DNA of 64,000 nucleotides, taken from positions 1,798,001 through 1,862,000 of the forward strand of contig NZ_VFOP01000001.1 of the NCBI RefSeq assembly GCF_006716185.1, read 5' to 3'. Made by a program: the position numbers and the translations under genes. Of the stretch, positions 32,156 through 42,060 are shown piece after piece. The notes under the pieces are model-generated. The model was not told the origin of the DNA. It saw nothing but the letters and a program-made list of their open reading frames with translations, and ran no database searches. The DNA comes from Ornithinicoccus hortensis (lineage in GTDB: Bacteria; Actinomycetota; Actinomycetes; Actinomycetales; Dermatophilaceae). How positions within the stretch are numbered: position 1 is the stretch's first letter; every line of letters begins with the position of its first letter.

Positions 32156-33586
32156 TTGAGTCAGGCACTGCTGGCAGGCCTGCCGCTGCTCGTGGCATGC
32201 GGGGCGCTCGCGCTCCGCATGCCCGCGCTGCGTGCTGCCCTGCTCGGCATCCTGGTCGCCCTGGGGGTCGTGGCGGTCGCCTTCCGGGACCACCTGAGCG
32301 AGCTCGGGTCGGGCCTGGTGGGCTGGGCCCCGACCCTCATCGAGGTGCTGGTGATCCTCGGTGGGGGGATCGCGCTGAGCCGGATCATGGACCGGTCCGG
32401 CGCGCAGGGCGTCCTGGCGGACTGGGTCGGGCGTCTCACCGGCGGGCCCGTGCCGACGGCGCTGCTGGTGGTGCACGGCGTGACGCCGTTCGCCGAGTCG
32501 GTCACCGGCTTCGGCGTGGGTGTCATGGTCGGCGTCCCGTTGCTGGTCGCGGCCGGCTTCGGCCCGCACCGCGCGGCGGTGCTGGGACTGTTGGGGCTGT
32601 GCGCCGTGCCCTGGGGTGCGCTCGGCCCCGGCACCATCATCGCCGGCCGGCTGATCGGTGCGTCCGCGCAGGAGGTCGGGGTAGCCACCGCCTGGCCCAA
32701 CCTGCTGGTCTTCGTCGGTGTCGGGGTCGCCGCCGTGCTGATCGCCTCTCCCGGGCGCCCGGCGCCGGTGCACCTGGGGGCCGCGCTGCTCTCCGGGCTG
32801 TTGGTCGGCCTCGGGGTGCTGGCCTCCAACATCCTCATCGGGATGGCCCCCTCCGGTGCGCTCGGGGCGCTGCTGGCGATCGTGGGCCACGTGCTGGTCC
32901 GCCGTGCCCAGGGTGCGCCGGTGCGGATGGCCCGGGAGGTCCGCCGGGCCCTCGTCCCGTATGTCGTACTGCTGGCCGGCATCCTGGTGTCCGCTTGGAC
33001 CGTGCCCCTGCTGCCGGTGGGCGGCGCCGGGGCCCTGCTGACCTCCCCGGGGACCTGGCTGGTGGTCACCTGTCTGGTCGCCGTGTCGTGGACCCGGCTG
33101 GCCGGTCCCGAGCGGGCGGCGGTGGCCCGGGAGGTGGTCTCGATGTGGCAGGGGGTCGCCCTGCCGACCGCGGCCTTCCTCGCGCTGGGGGTGGTGATGG
33201 TGCTCGGAGGACTCACCGAGCCACTGGCCCGGGCGCTGGGGTCCACCGGACCGTTCGCCCTGGTGCTCACCCCGGTGATCGGTGCGCTCGGTGGCTACGT
33301 CACCGGTTCGGGGGCGGGCGCCAACTCCATGTTCGCCGCCGGCACCGGTGCGGTGGCCCCGGGACTGGGAGTCAGTCCGGTGGGGTTGGTCGGCGTGCAG
33401 AATGCCGCGGCGTGCCTGTTCACGATGGCCTCGCCCGCCCGGGTGCTGCTCGCGGTGGTGTCCACCCCGCGGGACGGTGTGGCCGAGACGGACCGGGCCA
33501 GCCTGCCGCGGGTCACCCGGTCGGTGCTGGTGGTGGACCTCGTGCTGGTCGCCTGCCTCGCTGCGTGGAACCTGGTCGTGCTCTGA
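32156..33586 (+). CDS. L-lactate permease (LctP)-family transporter
   Basis: 476 residues from TTG 32156, 10 nt after the MHS gene; no strong ribosome site is visible, so coupling to upstream translation is likely. About 12-14 membrane helices. LctP signatures FAESVTGFGVGVMVGVPLL and YVTGSGAGANSMFAAG are present. It transports lactate, glycolate or related hydroxyacids by proton symport. Together with the dehydrogenase and MHS gene it points to uptake and oxidation of a hydroxycarboxylate. The start codon is the weakest point. Confidence 0.82.
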   Translation: MSQALLAGLPLLVACGALALRMPALRAALLGILVALGVVAVAFRDHLSELGSGLVGWAPTLIEVLVILGGGIALSRIMDRSGAQGVLADWVGRLTGGPVPTALLVVHGVTPFAESVTGFGVGVMVGVPLLVAAGFGPHRAAVLGLLGLCAVPWGALGPGTIIAGRLIGASAQEVGVATAWPNLLVFVGVGVAAVLIASPGRPAPVHLGAALLSGLLVGLGVLASNILIGMAPSGALGALLAIVGHVLVRRAQGAPVRMAREVRRALVPYVVLLAGILVSAWTVPLLPVGGAGALLTSPGTWLVVTCLVAVSWTRLAGPERAAVAREVVSMWQGVALPTAAFLALGVVMVLGGLTEPLARALGSTGPFALVLTPVIGALGGYVTGSGAGANSMFAAGTGAVAPGLGVSPVGLVGVQNAAACLFTMASPARVLLAVVSTPRDGVAETDRASLPRVTRSVLVVDLVLVACLAAWNLVVL

Positions 33587-33593
33587 GGCGGCG

Positions 33594-34130
33594 TCACCCG
33601 CTGACGGAGCCGAACTCGCGCAGCCGCTCCTCGGCCGCGGCGACCACCGTGCCGCTGGTCCTGGACATCAGGTAGGCGCCGAGCAGCACCGGTAGGGCCA
33701 GCAGCGCCACGATCTGGACGAGGTCCGCGACCGGCGGCACCGCGCGGTAGACCACGGCCGCCACCAGGGGAGTGGACAGCGCCCCGACGACCAGCGTGGT
33801 CCAGAACGCCCTCCACCGGGCGCGTCGGGGGTCCAACGTCCCCCCGACCGTCCCCGTCGTGACCAGGCCGGCGACCAGACCGACCGGCGTGCCGATCAGG
33901 GCTCCCACGAGCGCCCCGTAGAGCGGGACGACGACCAGGAGGGTCAGCTGACCGACCACGCCGGTGCCCGCTGAGAAGGTGCTGGCGAGGACGACGACGA
34001 GGCCGACGAGGACGCCGGTGAGGATGCCGACGGCCAGGCCCCAGCCGAGGCCCGCCACCGCATAGCGCCAGTCCCACCGCCTCCCGTCCCCGGGACGCCG
34101 ATGGGCGCTGCCCCCTGACAGCTCCGTCAT
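33594..34130 (-). CDS. Hypothetical membrane protein
   Basis: 178 residues with four or five hydrophobic helices (AVGILTGVLVGLVVVLAST, LTLLVVVPLYGALVGALIG, VGALSTPLVAAVVYRAV, IVALLALPVLLGAYLM). The start overlaps the stop of the epimerase gene by 4 nt (ATGA), so the two are co-translated. No family recognised. Confidence 0.75.
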   Translation of the reverse strand: MTELSGGSAHRRPGDGRRWDWRYAVAGLGWGLAVGILTGVLVGLVVVLASTFSAGTGVVGQLTLLVVVPLYGALVGALIGTPVGLVAGLVTTGTVGGTLDPRRARWRAFWTTLVVGALSTPLVAAVVYRAVPPVADLVQIVALLALPVLLGAYLMSRTSGTVVAAAEERLREFGSVSG

Positions 34131-35071
34131 CGCGTGTCGCCGGTCCGCGTCCCCAACCAGGCCATGGCGCTCTCCAGGTCGGGGTGGTCGAACTCGAAGC
34201 CCGCCTCCTGGAGGACGGCCGGGAGCATCCGGATGCTGCCCAGGATGTCCGAGGCCATCTCGCCCAGCGCGAGCCGCAGGGCGATGGTGGGGGCGGGCAG
34301 GACGGTCGGACGGTGCAACTGCCTGCCCAGGGCCGCGACGACGTCCCGCTGGGTGTCCGGGTGCGGCCCACCCGCGTTGACCGGTCCGGTGATCTCGGGG
34401 TGGTCGAGCAGGAACTGCACCGCACGCACGTGGTCGCGCAGCGTGATCCAGGACCAGTACTGGTCGCCCGTGCCCAGCGGACCGGCCAGTCCGAGCCGGG
34501 CCAACGGGAGCAGTCTGCCCATCGCCCCGCCCTCGCGGGAAAGCACCAGCCCGGTGCGGAGGTGGCTGACGGCGGAGCCGGCCTCCTCCGCCGGCCGGGT
34601 GGCTGCCTCCCAGTCCTGGCAGACGCCGGCCAGGAAGTCCTCGCCCAGCGTGGACTCCTCGGTCAGGACGTCGTCACCGCGGTGCCCGTAGATGCCCATC
34701 GCGGAGCCGGACACGAGTCGGGGCACAGGGTCCAGCGCCGCCACGGCGTTGCTGATCGTGCTGGTGCCGTCGACCCGGGAGGACCGGATGGTGCGCTTGT
34801 AGTCCTCGGTCCACCGTTTGTCCCCGAGCCCAGCGCCGGCCAGGTGCACGACCGCGTCGACCCCGACCAGGGACTCCGTGTCCACCTGCTGCCGCGCCGG
34901 GTCCCACCGGACCTCGGTGACGCCCTCGGCAGGAGCGGCAGCGGGGTCGCGGCGGACCAGGTGGATTACCTGGTCGCCGCGACCCCGCAACGATGCCGAC
35001 AGTGCCGAACCGATCAGTCCGCTGGCCCCGGTGATGGCCACCCGACGGGTGCTCTCCGGGGACTGCGTCAC
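34127..35071 (-). CDS. TIGR01777-type NAD-dependent epimerase/dehydratase (SDR39U1-like)
   Basis: 314 residues. Extended short-chain dehydrogenase fold: ITGASGLIGSALSASL at the N-terminus binds NAD(P), VVHLAGAGLGDKRWTEDYK is the family signature, SGSAMGIYG is the active-site region, and the C-terminal DUF1731-like domain ends FEFDHPDLESAMAWL. The biochemical substrate is not established for the family. It is downstream of sucB on the same strand with a 29-nt gap. Confidence 0.9.
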   Translation of the reverse strand: MTQSPESTRRVAITGASGLIGSALSASLRGRGDQVIHLVRRDPAAAPAEGVTEVRWDPARQQVDTESLVGVDAVVHLAGAGLGDKRWTEDYKRTIRSSRVDGTSTISNAVAALDPVPRLVSGSAMGIYGHRGDDVLTEESTLGEDFLAGVCQDWEAATRPAEEAGSAVSHLRTGLVLSREGGAMGRLLPLARLGLAGPLGTGDQYWSWITLRDHVRAVQFLLDHPEITGPVNAGGPHPDTQRDVVAALGRQLHRPTVLPAPTIALRLALGEMASDILGSIRMLPAVLQEAGFEFDHPDLESAMAWLGTRTGDTR

Positions 35072-35100
35072 CGCTCTCTCCGTCCTGCCGTGTGGCGTCC

Positions 35101-36972
35101 TCAGACCTCGAAGGAACCCTCTTCGAGCCGTGCCTTCATGGTGCCCAGGAACCGGGCCGCGTCGGCGCCGTCCACGATCCGGTGGTCATAGCTCAGCGCC
35201 AGGTAGACCATCGACCGGATGGCGATCGTCTCGCCGCCGTCCTCGTCGATCACCACGACCGGTCGCTTCACGACCGCGCCGGTGCCCAGGATCGCGACCT
35301 GCGGCTGGTTGATGATCGGCGTGTCGAACAGGGCACCGCGGCTGCCGGTGTTGGTCAGCGTGAAGGTGCCGCCCGACGCGTCGTCCGGGAGCAGCTTGTT
35401 GGTCCGGGTCCGCTCGGCCAGGTCGGCGATCTTGCGGGCCAGCCCGGCGATGTTGAGGTCGCCGGCGTCCTTGATGACCGGGACGAACAGGCCCTTGTCC
35501 GTGTCGACCGCCATCGCCAGGTTCTCCTGGGCGTGGTAGACGATCTCGTCACCCTCCACGCTGGCGTTGACGTTCGGGTGCGCCTTGAGCGCCTCGACGG
35601 CCGCCAGCGCGAAGAACGGCATGAAGGACAACTTGGTGCCCTCGCGCTCGGCGAAGTCCGCCTTGGCCCGGTTGCGCAGCCGGGCGATCTTGGTGACGTC
35701 CACCTCGACCACCGTGGTCAGCTGGGCGCTGGTCTGCAGCGACTCGACCATCCGGGTGGCGATCAGCTTGCGCAGGCGGGACATCTTCTCCCGGGACCCG
35801 CGCTTGGCCTGTAGGGCCTGGGTGGCCTCGGTGCTCCGGCCCGTCGCGGCGGGGGCGGCACCGACACCTGCGGACGCGGGTGCGGAGGAGGCCGGGGCCG
35901 ACGGGGCGGGGGCCGACTGAGCGGACTTGGCGGCCTCCTCGATGGCGCGGGCGGCGTCCAGCACGTCCTGCTTGCGGATGCGGCCACCGACGCCCGTGCC
36001 CTTGACCTCGTTCAGGTCCACGCCGTGCTGGGCCGCGAGCTTGCGGACCAGCGGGGTGACGTAGGCGCTGACATCTCCTGCGGCGGATTCGGAGCCCACG
36101 CCGCTGGCGGTGCCGGAGGGCTTGGCGGCCGGCTTCTCGGGCTCCGCAGGGGCCTGCGCCGGCGCGGGCTCGGCGGAGTCGGTCTTCTCCTTCGACTCGG
36201 CGGCCGCAGCCTCCTGGAGTTCCTTCTCGTCGGCCAGGTCGCCCTCGCCCTGCTCCTTGGCGGGCTCGGGCTCCGGCTCCGGCGCGGACTCCTCCGGCTC
36301 GGCCTCCTGCTGGGCGGACTCGGACGAGCCGCCCCCCTCGCCACCGATCACCGCGAGCGCACCGCCGACCTCGACGGTCTCGTCCTCCCCGGCGATGATC
36401 TTGGACAGCACGCCGGCGACCGGGGAGGGGATCTCGGTGTCGACCTTGTCGGTCGAGACCTCCAGCAGCGGTTCGTCGACCTCGACGGTGTCACCCTCGG
36501 ACTTCAGCCAGCGGGTCACCGTGCCCTCGGTCACGGACTCACCCAGCGCCGGCATCGTGACGGTCTCACCCTCGCCGCCGCCCGCGTTCCCGCCTCCGGA
36601 GGAGGCCTCCTGGGCGGGTTCCTCCGCAGCGGGCTCCTCGGCCGGCTCCTCCGCGGGCTGCTCCTCGGCGGGTTCGTCCGCGGGCTCCTCGGCGGACGCC
36701 CCGTCGGCGGCGTCGCCGCCGGAGTCGGAGGCCTCGCCGTCGCCGATCACGGCGAGGTCGGCACCGACCTCGACCGTCTCGTCCTCCTCCGCCAGGATCT
36801 CCTGGAGGACCCCGGCGACCGGGGAGGGGATCTCGGTGTCGACCTTGTCGGTGGACACCTCCAGCAGCGGCTCGTCGACCTCAATCGTGTCGCCGACGCT
36901 CTTGAGCCAGCGGGTCACGGTGCCCTCGGTGACAGACTCACCCAGGGCTGGCATGGTCACACGTTCAGACAT
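35101..36972 (-). CDS. sucB: Dihydrolipoamide succinyltransferase (E2 of 2-oxoglutarate dehydrogenase)
   Basis: 623 residues. Two N-terminal lipoyl domains, lipoylated at K43 and K176 (both [14 protein letters not shown]), are joined by acidic Glu/Ala/Pro linkers with EEPA repeats. A peripheral-subunit-binding domain (about 307-343, [20 protein letters not shown]) and a catalytic acyltransferase domain follow. The active site is H597 and D601 in SYDHRIVDG. It transfers succinyl groups to CoA in the TCA cycle. The lpdA gene for the shared E3 lies directly upstream on the same strand, and its lipoate comes from lipA/lipB. Confidence 0.94.
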   Translation of the reverse strand: MSERVTMPALGESVTEGTVTRWLKSVGDTIEVDEPLLEVSTDKVDTEIPSPVAGVLQEILAEEDETVEVGADLAVIGDGEASDSGGDAADGASAEEPADEPAEEQPAEEPAEEPAAEEPAQEASSGGGNAGGGEGETVTMPALGESVTEGTVTRWLKSEGDTVEVDEPLLEVSTDKVDTEIPSPVAGVLSKIIAGEDETVEVGGALAVIGGEGGGSSESAQQEAEPEESAPEPEPEPAKEQGEGDLADEKELQEAAAAESKEKTDSAEPAPAQAPAEPEKPAAKPSGTASGVGSESAAGDVSAYVTPLVRKLAAQHGVDLNEVKGTGVGGRIRKQDVLDAARAIEEAAKSAQSAPAPSAPASSAPASAGVGAAPAATGRSTEATQALQAKRGSREKMSRLRKLIATRMVESLQTSAQLTTVVEVDVTKIARLRNRAKADFAEREGTKLSFMPFFALAAVEALKAHPNVNASVEGDEIVYHAQENLAMAVDTDKGLFVPVIKDAGDLNIAGLARKIADLAERTRTNKLLPDDASGGTFTLTNTGSRGALFDTPIINQPQVAILGTGAVVKRPVVVIDEDGGETIAIRSMVYLALSYDHRIVDGADAARFLGTMKARLEEGSFEV

Positions 36973-37049
36973 TCTCGGCGTCTCCTCGTCCGGGGGTTTC
37001 GCAGTCTACGGGGGCGGCTGCCGGATTGGCAGCCGGTGGGGTCGTCGGG

Positions 37050-38435
37050 TCAGGCATGGGCGTGCAGGGGTTTCCCGGCCAGGGCCAGGTGCGCTTCTCC
37101 GAGCGCCTCGTTCTGGGTGGGGTGCGCATGGATCAGTGAAGCAACATCGTCGGGCAGCGCCTCCCAGTTATAGATCAACTGGGCCTCACCGACCTGCTCG
37201 CCCATCCGCGCGCCGACCATGTGGACGCCGACGACGGGTCCGTCGGGCGCCCGGACCAGCTTGACGAAGCCGGCGGTGCCCAGGATCTGCGACTTGCCGT
37301 TGCCGCCGAGGTTGTACTCGTAGGTGGTCACCTCGCCGTACCGCTCGCGGGCGGCGGTCTCGGTCAGGCCGACCGAGGCGATCTCGGGGTCGCAGTAGGT
37401 GACCCGCGGGATCCCGGCCTCGTCGATCGGGCGGGGCTCCAGCCCGGCGATCTCCTCGGCGACGAAGATGCCCTGCGCGAAGCCCCGGTGCGCCAGCTGG
37501 AGGCCGGGGACGATGTCCCCGACGGCATACACCGTCGGCACCGAGGTGCGCAGCCGCTCGTCGGTGGTCACGAACCCGCGGTCCAGGGCCACTCCGGCCT
37601 CCTCGAAGCCGAGGCCGTCCGTCGCCGGACCACGCCCCACCGCCACGAGCAACAGGTCCGCCTCGATGGGGTCACCCGACTCCAGCTCGACCGTGACGCC
37701 GCCGTCGGTCTGGGTGACCCCGGTGAACTTCACCCCGGTGCGAGCGGTGATCTTGCGCTTGCGGAAGGCGCGCTCGAGCGTCTTGGAGACCGCCTCGTCC
37801 TCGGCCGCCACGAGCCGGGGCAGTGCCTCGACCACGGTGACCTCTGCGCCGAAGGAGCGGAAGACCGAGGCGAACTCGACGCCGATCACGCCGCCCCCGA
37901 GCACCACGACCCGCTCCGGCACCGTCTCCAGGGTCATCGCCTGGTCGCTGGTGATGACCCTGCCACCGATCTCCAGGCCGGGCAGCGAGCGGGCGTACGA
38001 CCCGGTCGCCAGCACGATGTGGCGACCGGTGAGGACCCGCTCGCCCACGGTGACGGTGTCCGGGCCGGTGAGCCTGCCCTCGCCCTCGACGTAGTCGATC
38101 GACGAGGCCTTCACCAGCCCCTGGAGGCCCTTGTGGAGCCGGCCGATCACCCCGTCCTTGTAGCTGTGGACCTTGCCCAGGTCGATCGACTCCACGGTCG
38201 CGTTCACCCCGAACGCGGCGCCCTCCCGGGCCGAGTCGGCCACCTCGGCGGCGTGCAGCATGGCCTTGGTCGGGATGCAGCCACGGTGCAGGCAGGTCCC
38301 CCCGAGTTTGTCCTTCTCCACCAGCGCCACCGTGAGCCCGAGCTGGGCGGCGCGCAACGCGCACGAGTAGCCGCCGCTGCCGCCGCCGAGGATCACGAGG
38401 TCATAGGTCTGGTCAGGCGTCGACGATTCCTCCAT
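37050..38435 (-). CDS. lpdA: Dihydrolipoyl dehydrogenase (E3)
   Basis: 461 residues from ATG 38433-38435; an in-frame ATG at 38444 would add three residues and a longer frame is unsupported. Flavoprotein disulfide reductase that reoxidises dihydrolipoyl groups with NAD+. FAD motif LVILGGGSGGYSCALRAAQL, redox disulfide C48-x4-C53 in GGTCLHRGC, second dinucleotide motif VVVLGGGVIGVEFASVF, and the C-terminal His-Glu base HAHPTQNEALGEAH. It is upstream of sucB with a 77-nt gap, so likely one transcript. Confidence 0.95.
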   Translation of the reverse strand: MEESSTPDQTYDLVILGGGSGGYSCALRAAQLGLTVALVEKDKLGGTCLHRGCIPTKAMLHAAEVADSAREGAAFGVNATVESIDLGKVHSYKDGVIGRLHKGLQGLVKASSIDYVEGEGRLTGPDTVTVGERVLTGRHIVLATGSYARSLPGLEIGGRVITSDQAMTLETVPERVVVLGGGVIGVEFASVFRSFGAEVTVVEALPRLVAAEDEAVSKTLERAFRKRKITARTGVKFTGVTQTDGGVTVELESGDPIEADLLLVAVGRGPATDGLGFEEAGVALDRGFVTTDERLRTSVPTVYAVGDIVPGLQLAHRGFAQGIFVAEEIAGLEPRPIDEAGIPRVTYCDPEIASVGLTETAARERYGEVTTYEYNLGGNGKSQILGTAGFVKLVRAPDGPVVGVHMVGARMGEQVGEAQLIYNWEALPDDVASLIHAHPTQNEALGEAHLALAGKPLHAHA

Positions 38436-38480
38436 ACGGAGCATCTTGTCATTGCGCGCGATTCCCGACCACCGAGGGTT

Positions 38481-38486
38481 TACGCT
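38481..38486 (+). promoter_or_regulatory. -10 TACGCT (leaderless start at 38494)
   Basis: TACGCT followed by 7 nt and ATG 38494, in the short divergent gap upstream of lpdA. Confidence 0.45.
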
Positions 38487-38493
38487 CACCCGT

Positions 38494-38868
38494 ATGGCTT
38501 GGTGGAATCGCAAGCGCAAGGAGCGGCAGGCAGGCGGGGGGAGTTTCTCCGGGGGCCCCGCCCCGCGCACCGACGGACCTCAGATGAGCATCGACCTGGG
38601 GGCCGTGCGCGGCCGTGCCCAGGAGTTCGTGGAGTCCCGGCGCGGCGTCGAGGGGTATGTCGAGCCGGCCACGAACGTGAGCACGACGACGCTGATCCTG
38701 ATCGCCCACGACGGGGAGTGGACCCGCCGGGCGGTGGGCAGCCCCAAGGCCGGATTCCAGCTGTGCCGGGACCTCGGGATCCCGGTCTATGACGTGAACC
38801 AGACTGGCTACCCGTCGCGGATGAGGGAGTGGAACCGTCGGCACAAGGGCAACGGCGCACGTCCGTGA
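38494..38868 (+). CDS. Conserved hypothetical protein, actinobacterial
   Basis: 124 residues from ATG 38494, divergent from lpdA. Basic N-terminus (WWNRKRKERQ), then a small alpha/beta domain: TTLILIAHDGEWTRRAVGSP, LCRDLGIPVYDVNQTGYPSR, and a basic tail. Similar short proteins are often auto-labelled oxidoreductase without evidence, and no cofactor site is visible. Function unknown. Confidence 0.75.
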   Translation: MAWWNRKRKERQAGGGSFSGGPAPRTDGPQMSIDLGAVRGRAQEFVESRRGVEGYVEPATNVSTTTLILIAHDGEWTRRAVGSPKAGFQLCRDLGIPVYDVNQTGYPSRMREWNRRHKGNGARP

Positions 38869-38972
38869 CCGGCGCTCCCCGTCGCGCCCCCCGGGGGTCG
38901 TGACAAACCACTAGCCGGGTGCGGGCGGCCATGACAGGGTGGTGCCACCGACCAACGACAGGAGGTTGCCCC

Positions 38973-39182
38973 ATGGCTGACCAGCAGGGATCCCAGGACG
39001 CAGCACACGAGGGAGCCGAGGTGACCGACGACGTCAAGGCCAAGTTCCGCGCCGCCCTGGACAAGAAGCACTCCCACGGGGGCAAGGACGTCTCGGACCA
39101 GTCCGAGCACGGCAAGGTGGACCACTCGAGCAGGGCCAAGACCTCCGGGGCCCAGCAGATGTTCCGCCGCAAGAGCGGCTGA
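38973..39182 (+). CDS. DUF5302 small hydrophilic protein
   Basis: 69 residues from ATG 38973 with an AGGAGG ribosome site 8 nt upstream. Typical DUF5302 composition: acidic N-terminus, DDVKAKFRAALDKKHSH, then a basic tail ending QQMFRRKSG. Highly hydrophilic and probably disordered. Found widely in actinobacteria; function unknown. Confidence 0.85.
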   Translation: MADQQGSQDAAHEGAEVTDDVKAKFRAALDKKHSHGGKDVSDQSEHGKVDHSSRAKTSGAQQMFRRKSG

Positions 39183-39205
39183 GCCGCCCACCTCCCGACA
39201 CGCTC

Positions 39206-39235
39206 AGGGGCCGACCGCAGGTGCGGTCGGCCCCT
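39206..39235. terminator. Strong bidirectional terminator
   Basis: GGGGCCGACCGCA (39207-39219) pairs with TGCGGTCGGCCCC (39222-39234), flanked by A and T-rich bases (CCCCTTTG). It sits between the converging DUF5302 and pepA genes. Confidence 0.85.
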
Positions 39236-39275
39236 TTGCGTGTCTGCACCGCCGGGTCGGCGGCGGGGGAGTCGG

Positions 39276-40796
39276 TCAGGCGTAGGACTCGGCCAGCGCG
39301 ATCAGCGCGCGGACCCCGGAGCCGGTGGCGCCCTTGGGGGTGTAGCCCCACGGGGCCTTGTCGTTGAACGCGGTGCCGGCGATGTCCAGGTGCGCCCACG
39401 GGATCTGCTGGCCGTCGGCGTCCTTGCCCACGAACTCGCGCAGGAAGGTGCCGGCCACCATGGCGCCGGCGGAGCGCTCGCCGGTGTGCTTGATGTCGGC
39501 GACCGGGGAGTCCATCGTGGCGCGGATCTCCTCCGGCATCGGCAGCGGCCAGGAGCTGTCACCGGCGTTGGAGGAGGCCTGGTGCACCCGGTCGGTCAGC
39601 GACTCGTCGTTGCCCATGATGCCCAGCGTGCGGTCGCCCAGCGCGATCACGCAGGCGCCGGTGAGGGTGGCGATGTCGACGATCGCGTCCGGGGACTGCT
39701 CGGTGGCCAGCGCCAGGCCGTCGGCCATGACCAGGCGGCCCTCGGCGTCGGTGTTGATGATCTCCACGGTCTTGCCGCCGCGCATGGTGACCACGTCGCC
39801 GGGCCGCTGGGCCAGGTCGCCGGTCATGTTCTCGGCCAGGCACAGGTAGCCGGTGACGGCCACCGGGACCTCGAGCTCGGCCAGGGCCAGGATGGCGGCG
39901 GCCACCGCGGCGGCGCCGGCCATGTCGCACTTCATGGTGACCATGGAGGCACCCGGCTTGATGCACAGACCACCGGAGTCGAAGGTGATGCCCTTGCCGA
40001 CCAGACCCAGGTGCGCCGTGGCCTTGCGCGGGCGGTAGCTCATCACCACCAGGCGGGGCGGACGGCCGGACCCCTGCCCGACTCCCAGGATCCCGCCGCA
40101 CCCCTCGGCCTCCAACCGCTCGGTGTCCCAGACCTCGAGGGAGACCTTGCTCCCGGAGGCGCGGCGGGTCACCGACTCGGCGAAGGACTCCGGGTAGAGC
40201 ACGTTGGGCGGGGTGTTCACCAGGTCGCGGGCGTAGCTGACGGCACCGGTGACGGCCTTCAGCCGGGCCGTGAGCGCCTTCGCCTCCTTGCTGCGCGGCT
40301 TCAGTGAGCCGAGGACGACCGCGGTGCCCAGCGGGGCCTTGGCGGAGTCCTGCTTGCCGGCGCCGTGGAAGGTCTGGAAGGCGTAGCCCCCGAGCAGCGC
40401 CCCCTCGGCGACCGCCGCGGTCTGCTCGGCCGAGCCGTCACCCAGGGCGAACGCGGCCTTGGCCCGGCCGGACAGGGCACGGGCGGCCGCACCCGCCGCG
40501 CGGCGCAGCCGCTCCTCGGTCCGGGCCAGACCGTCCTCGGTCGACTGCGGGCCGGTGCCCACGACCAGGACCAGCGGGGCGCTGATGCCGGGGACACCGG
40601 ACAGCTTGGTGACCTCCTCGGCGCCGGCCTCCGCACCCACGGCCGCGAGCGCCTCGTCGATGTGCCGTGTCGTCGCCTTGGGCAGCGTGGTCCCCGGGGC
40701 CAGCGCGGCCCCCGAGTCCTGCTTCACCGCGGCCAGGACCAAGGCGTCGGCCTTGGTGGAGGCGGGGGCGGAGTCGGCGAGGGTGAGTTCAGTCAT
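39276..40796 (-). CDS. pepA: Leucyl aminopeptidase (M17)
   Basis: 506 residues from ATG 40794-40796; the frame extends further up but the family start and spacing fit here. Two-metal aminopeptidase releasing N-terminal residues from peptides. Metal and catalytic blocks: GKGITFDSGGLCIKPG, MKCDMAGAAAV and the M17 signature NTDAEGRLVMADGL. N-terminal macro-like domain about 1-165. Full length, likely hexameric and cytosolic. Confidence 0.95.
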   Translation of the reverse strand: MTELTLADSAPASTKADALVLAAVKQDSGAALAPGTTLPKATTRHIDEALAAVGAEAGAEEVTKLSGVPGISAPLVLVVGTGPQSTEDGLARTEERLRRAAGAAARALSGRAKAAFALGDGSAEQTAAVAEGALLGGYAFQTFHGAGKQDSAKAPLGTAVVLGSLKPRSKEAKALTARLKAVTGAVSYARDLVNTPPNVLYPESFAESVTRRASGSKVSLEVWDTERLEAEGCGGILGVGQGSGRPPRLVVMSYRPRKATAHLGLVGKGITFDSGGLCIKPGASMVTMKCDMAGAAAVAAAILALAELEVPVAVTGYLCLAENMTGDLAQRPGDVVTMRGGKTVEIINTDAEGRLVMADGLALATEQSPDAIVDIATLTGACVIALGDRTLGIMGNDESLTDRVHQASSNAGDSSWPLPMPEEIRATMDSPVADIKHTGERSAGAMVAGTFLREFVGKDADGQQIPWAHLDIAGTAFNDKAPWGYTPKGATGSGVRALIALAESYA

Positions 40797-40930
40797 CGGC
40801 GTCCTATTCATCGACATGGCGTGCAGCGGCCCGAGGATGTCGCACCCCCATGACTGCTTCTCTACGTGCACGAGGGTAACGCCAGACACCGACACGGTGA
40901 ACAGACCTGTCCCCGGCGTGGGGCCGGCGC

Positions 40931-40936
40931 TAGGGT
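40931..40936 (+). promoter_or_regulatory. -10 TAGGGT of gcvT (leaderless)
   Basis: TAGGGT then 7 nt then ATG 40944; no ribosome site intervenes. Confidence 0.5.
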
Positions 40937-40943
40937 TTCGGCC

Positions 40944-42050
40944 ATGACTGACGCTGGCCTGAAGACCTCACCGCTGCACGACGTCCATGTCTCCCTCTCG
41001 GCCAAGATGGCCGACTTCAGCGGGTGGTCGATGCCGATCGAGTACCCCGGGGCAGGGGTGGTCAAGGAGCACACCGCGGTCCGCGAGGCCGTGGGCGTCT
41101 TCGACGTCTCCCACCTGGGCAAGGCCCGGGTCAGCGGACCGGGCGCCGCCGCCTTCGTCAACGCCTGCCTCACCAACGACCTGGGCCGGATCGAGCCGGG
41201 CAAGGCGCAGTACACCATGTGCTGCGCGGAGGACGGCGGGGTCGTCGACGACCTCATCGCCTACCTGCGCAACGACGAGGACGTCTTCCTCATCCCCAAC
41301 GCCGCCAACACCGGCAGGGTGGTCGAACTGCTCACGGCCGCCGCCCCCGACGGGGTCGTCGTCGAGAACCAGCACGAGCAGTTCGGCGTGATCGCCGTGC
41401 AGGGGCCCCGCAGCCCCGAGGTGCTGGCCGCCATCGGTCTGGACGTGGACCTGTCCTACATGTCCTTCACCGAGGTGGACTGGAACGGTCGGCCCGTGAT
41501 CGTCTGCCGGACCGGCTACACCGGCGAGACCGGCTTCGAGGTGGTGCCGCACTGGGAGGACACCGTGGAGGTGTGGGAGGCGCTGCTGGCCGCGGCCGAG
41601 CCCCTGGGCGGGATCCCGGCCGGGCTGGGCGCCCGCGACACGCTGCGGACCGAGATGGGCTACCCGTTGCACGGCAACGACCTCGGACCGGAGATCACGC
41701 CGGTCATGGCCCGGTCGGTGTGGGCCGTGGGCTGGGACAAGGAGACCTTCTGGGGCAAGGAGGTTCTGACCGCCCAGCGGGCCGCCAAGGAGAGCCGGCT
41801 GTCCTGGGGTCTGCGCGTCACCGGCCGGGGCATCCCGCGCGCCGGGTGCGAGGTGCGGGACGGGTCCGGCGCCACCATCGGGGTGGTCACCTCCGGCACC
41901 TTCTCACCGACCCTGAAGCAGGGGATCGCCCTGGCGCTGCTCGACCGCGGTCAGTCCGTGGGGACCGCCGTGGTCATCGACGTGCGGGGACGGGACGTGG
42001 CGGCCGAGATCGTCAAGCCCCCGTTCGTGGAGGCGGGCGTCGCGGGCTGA
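40944..42050 (+). CDS. gcvT: Glycine cleavage system T protein (aminomethyltransferase)
   Basis: 368 residues. Transfers the methylene from the lipoyl-bound aminomethyl intermediate on GcvH to tetrahydrofolate, releasing ammonia. Blocks: [37 protein letters not shown], the Asp-containing folate site [28 protein letters not shown] and [20 protein letters not shown]. Divergent from pepA. The other gcv genes are not in the window. Confidence 0.94.
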   Translation: MTDAGLKTSPLHDVHVSLSAKMADFSGWSMPIEYPGAGVVKEHTAVREAVGVFDVSHLGKARVSGPGAAAFVNACLTNDLGRIEPGKAQYTMCCAEDGGVVDDLIAYLRNDEDVFLIPNAANTGRVVELLTAAAPDGVVVENQHEQFGVIAVQGPRSPEVLAAIGLDVDLSYMSFTEVDWNGRPVIVCRTGYTGETGFEVVPHWEDTVEVWEALLAAAEPLGGIPAGLGARDTLRTEMGYPLHGNDLGPEITPVMARSVWAVGWDKETFWGKEVLTAQRAAKESRLSWGLRVTGRGIPRAGCEVRDGSGATIGVVTSGTFSPTLKQGIALALLDRGQSVGTAVVIDVRGRDVAAEIVKPPFVEAGVAG

Positions 42051-42060
42051 CCGGCTCGGG

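Noticed and set aside
36560-36720. Repetitive Glu/Pro/Ala codons resembling a short-repeat array
   Set aside because: These encode the flexible EEPA linker between the two lipoyl domains of SucB, not a CRISPR or DNA repeat element.
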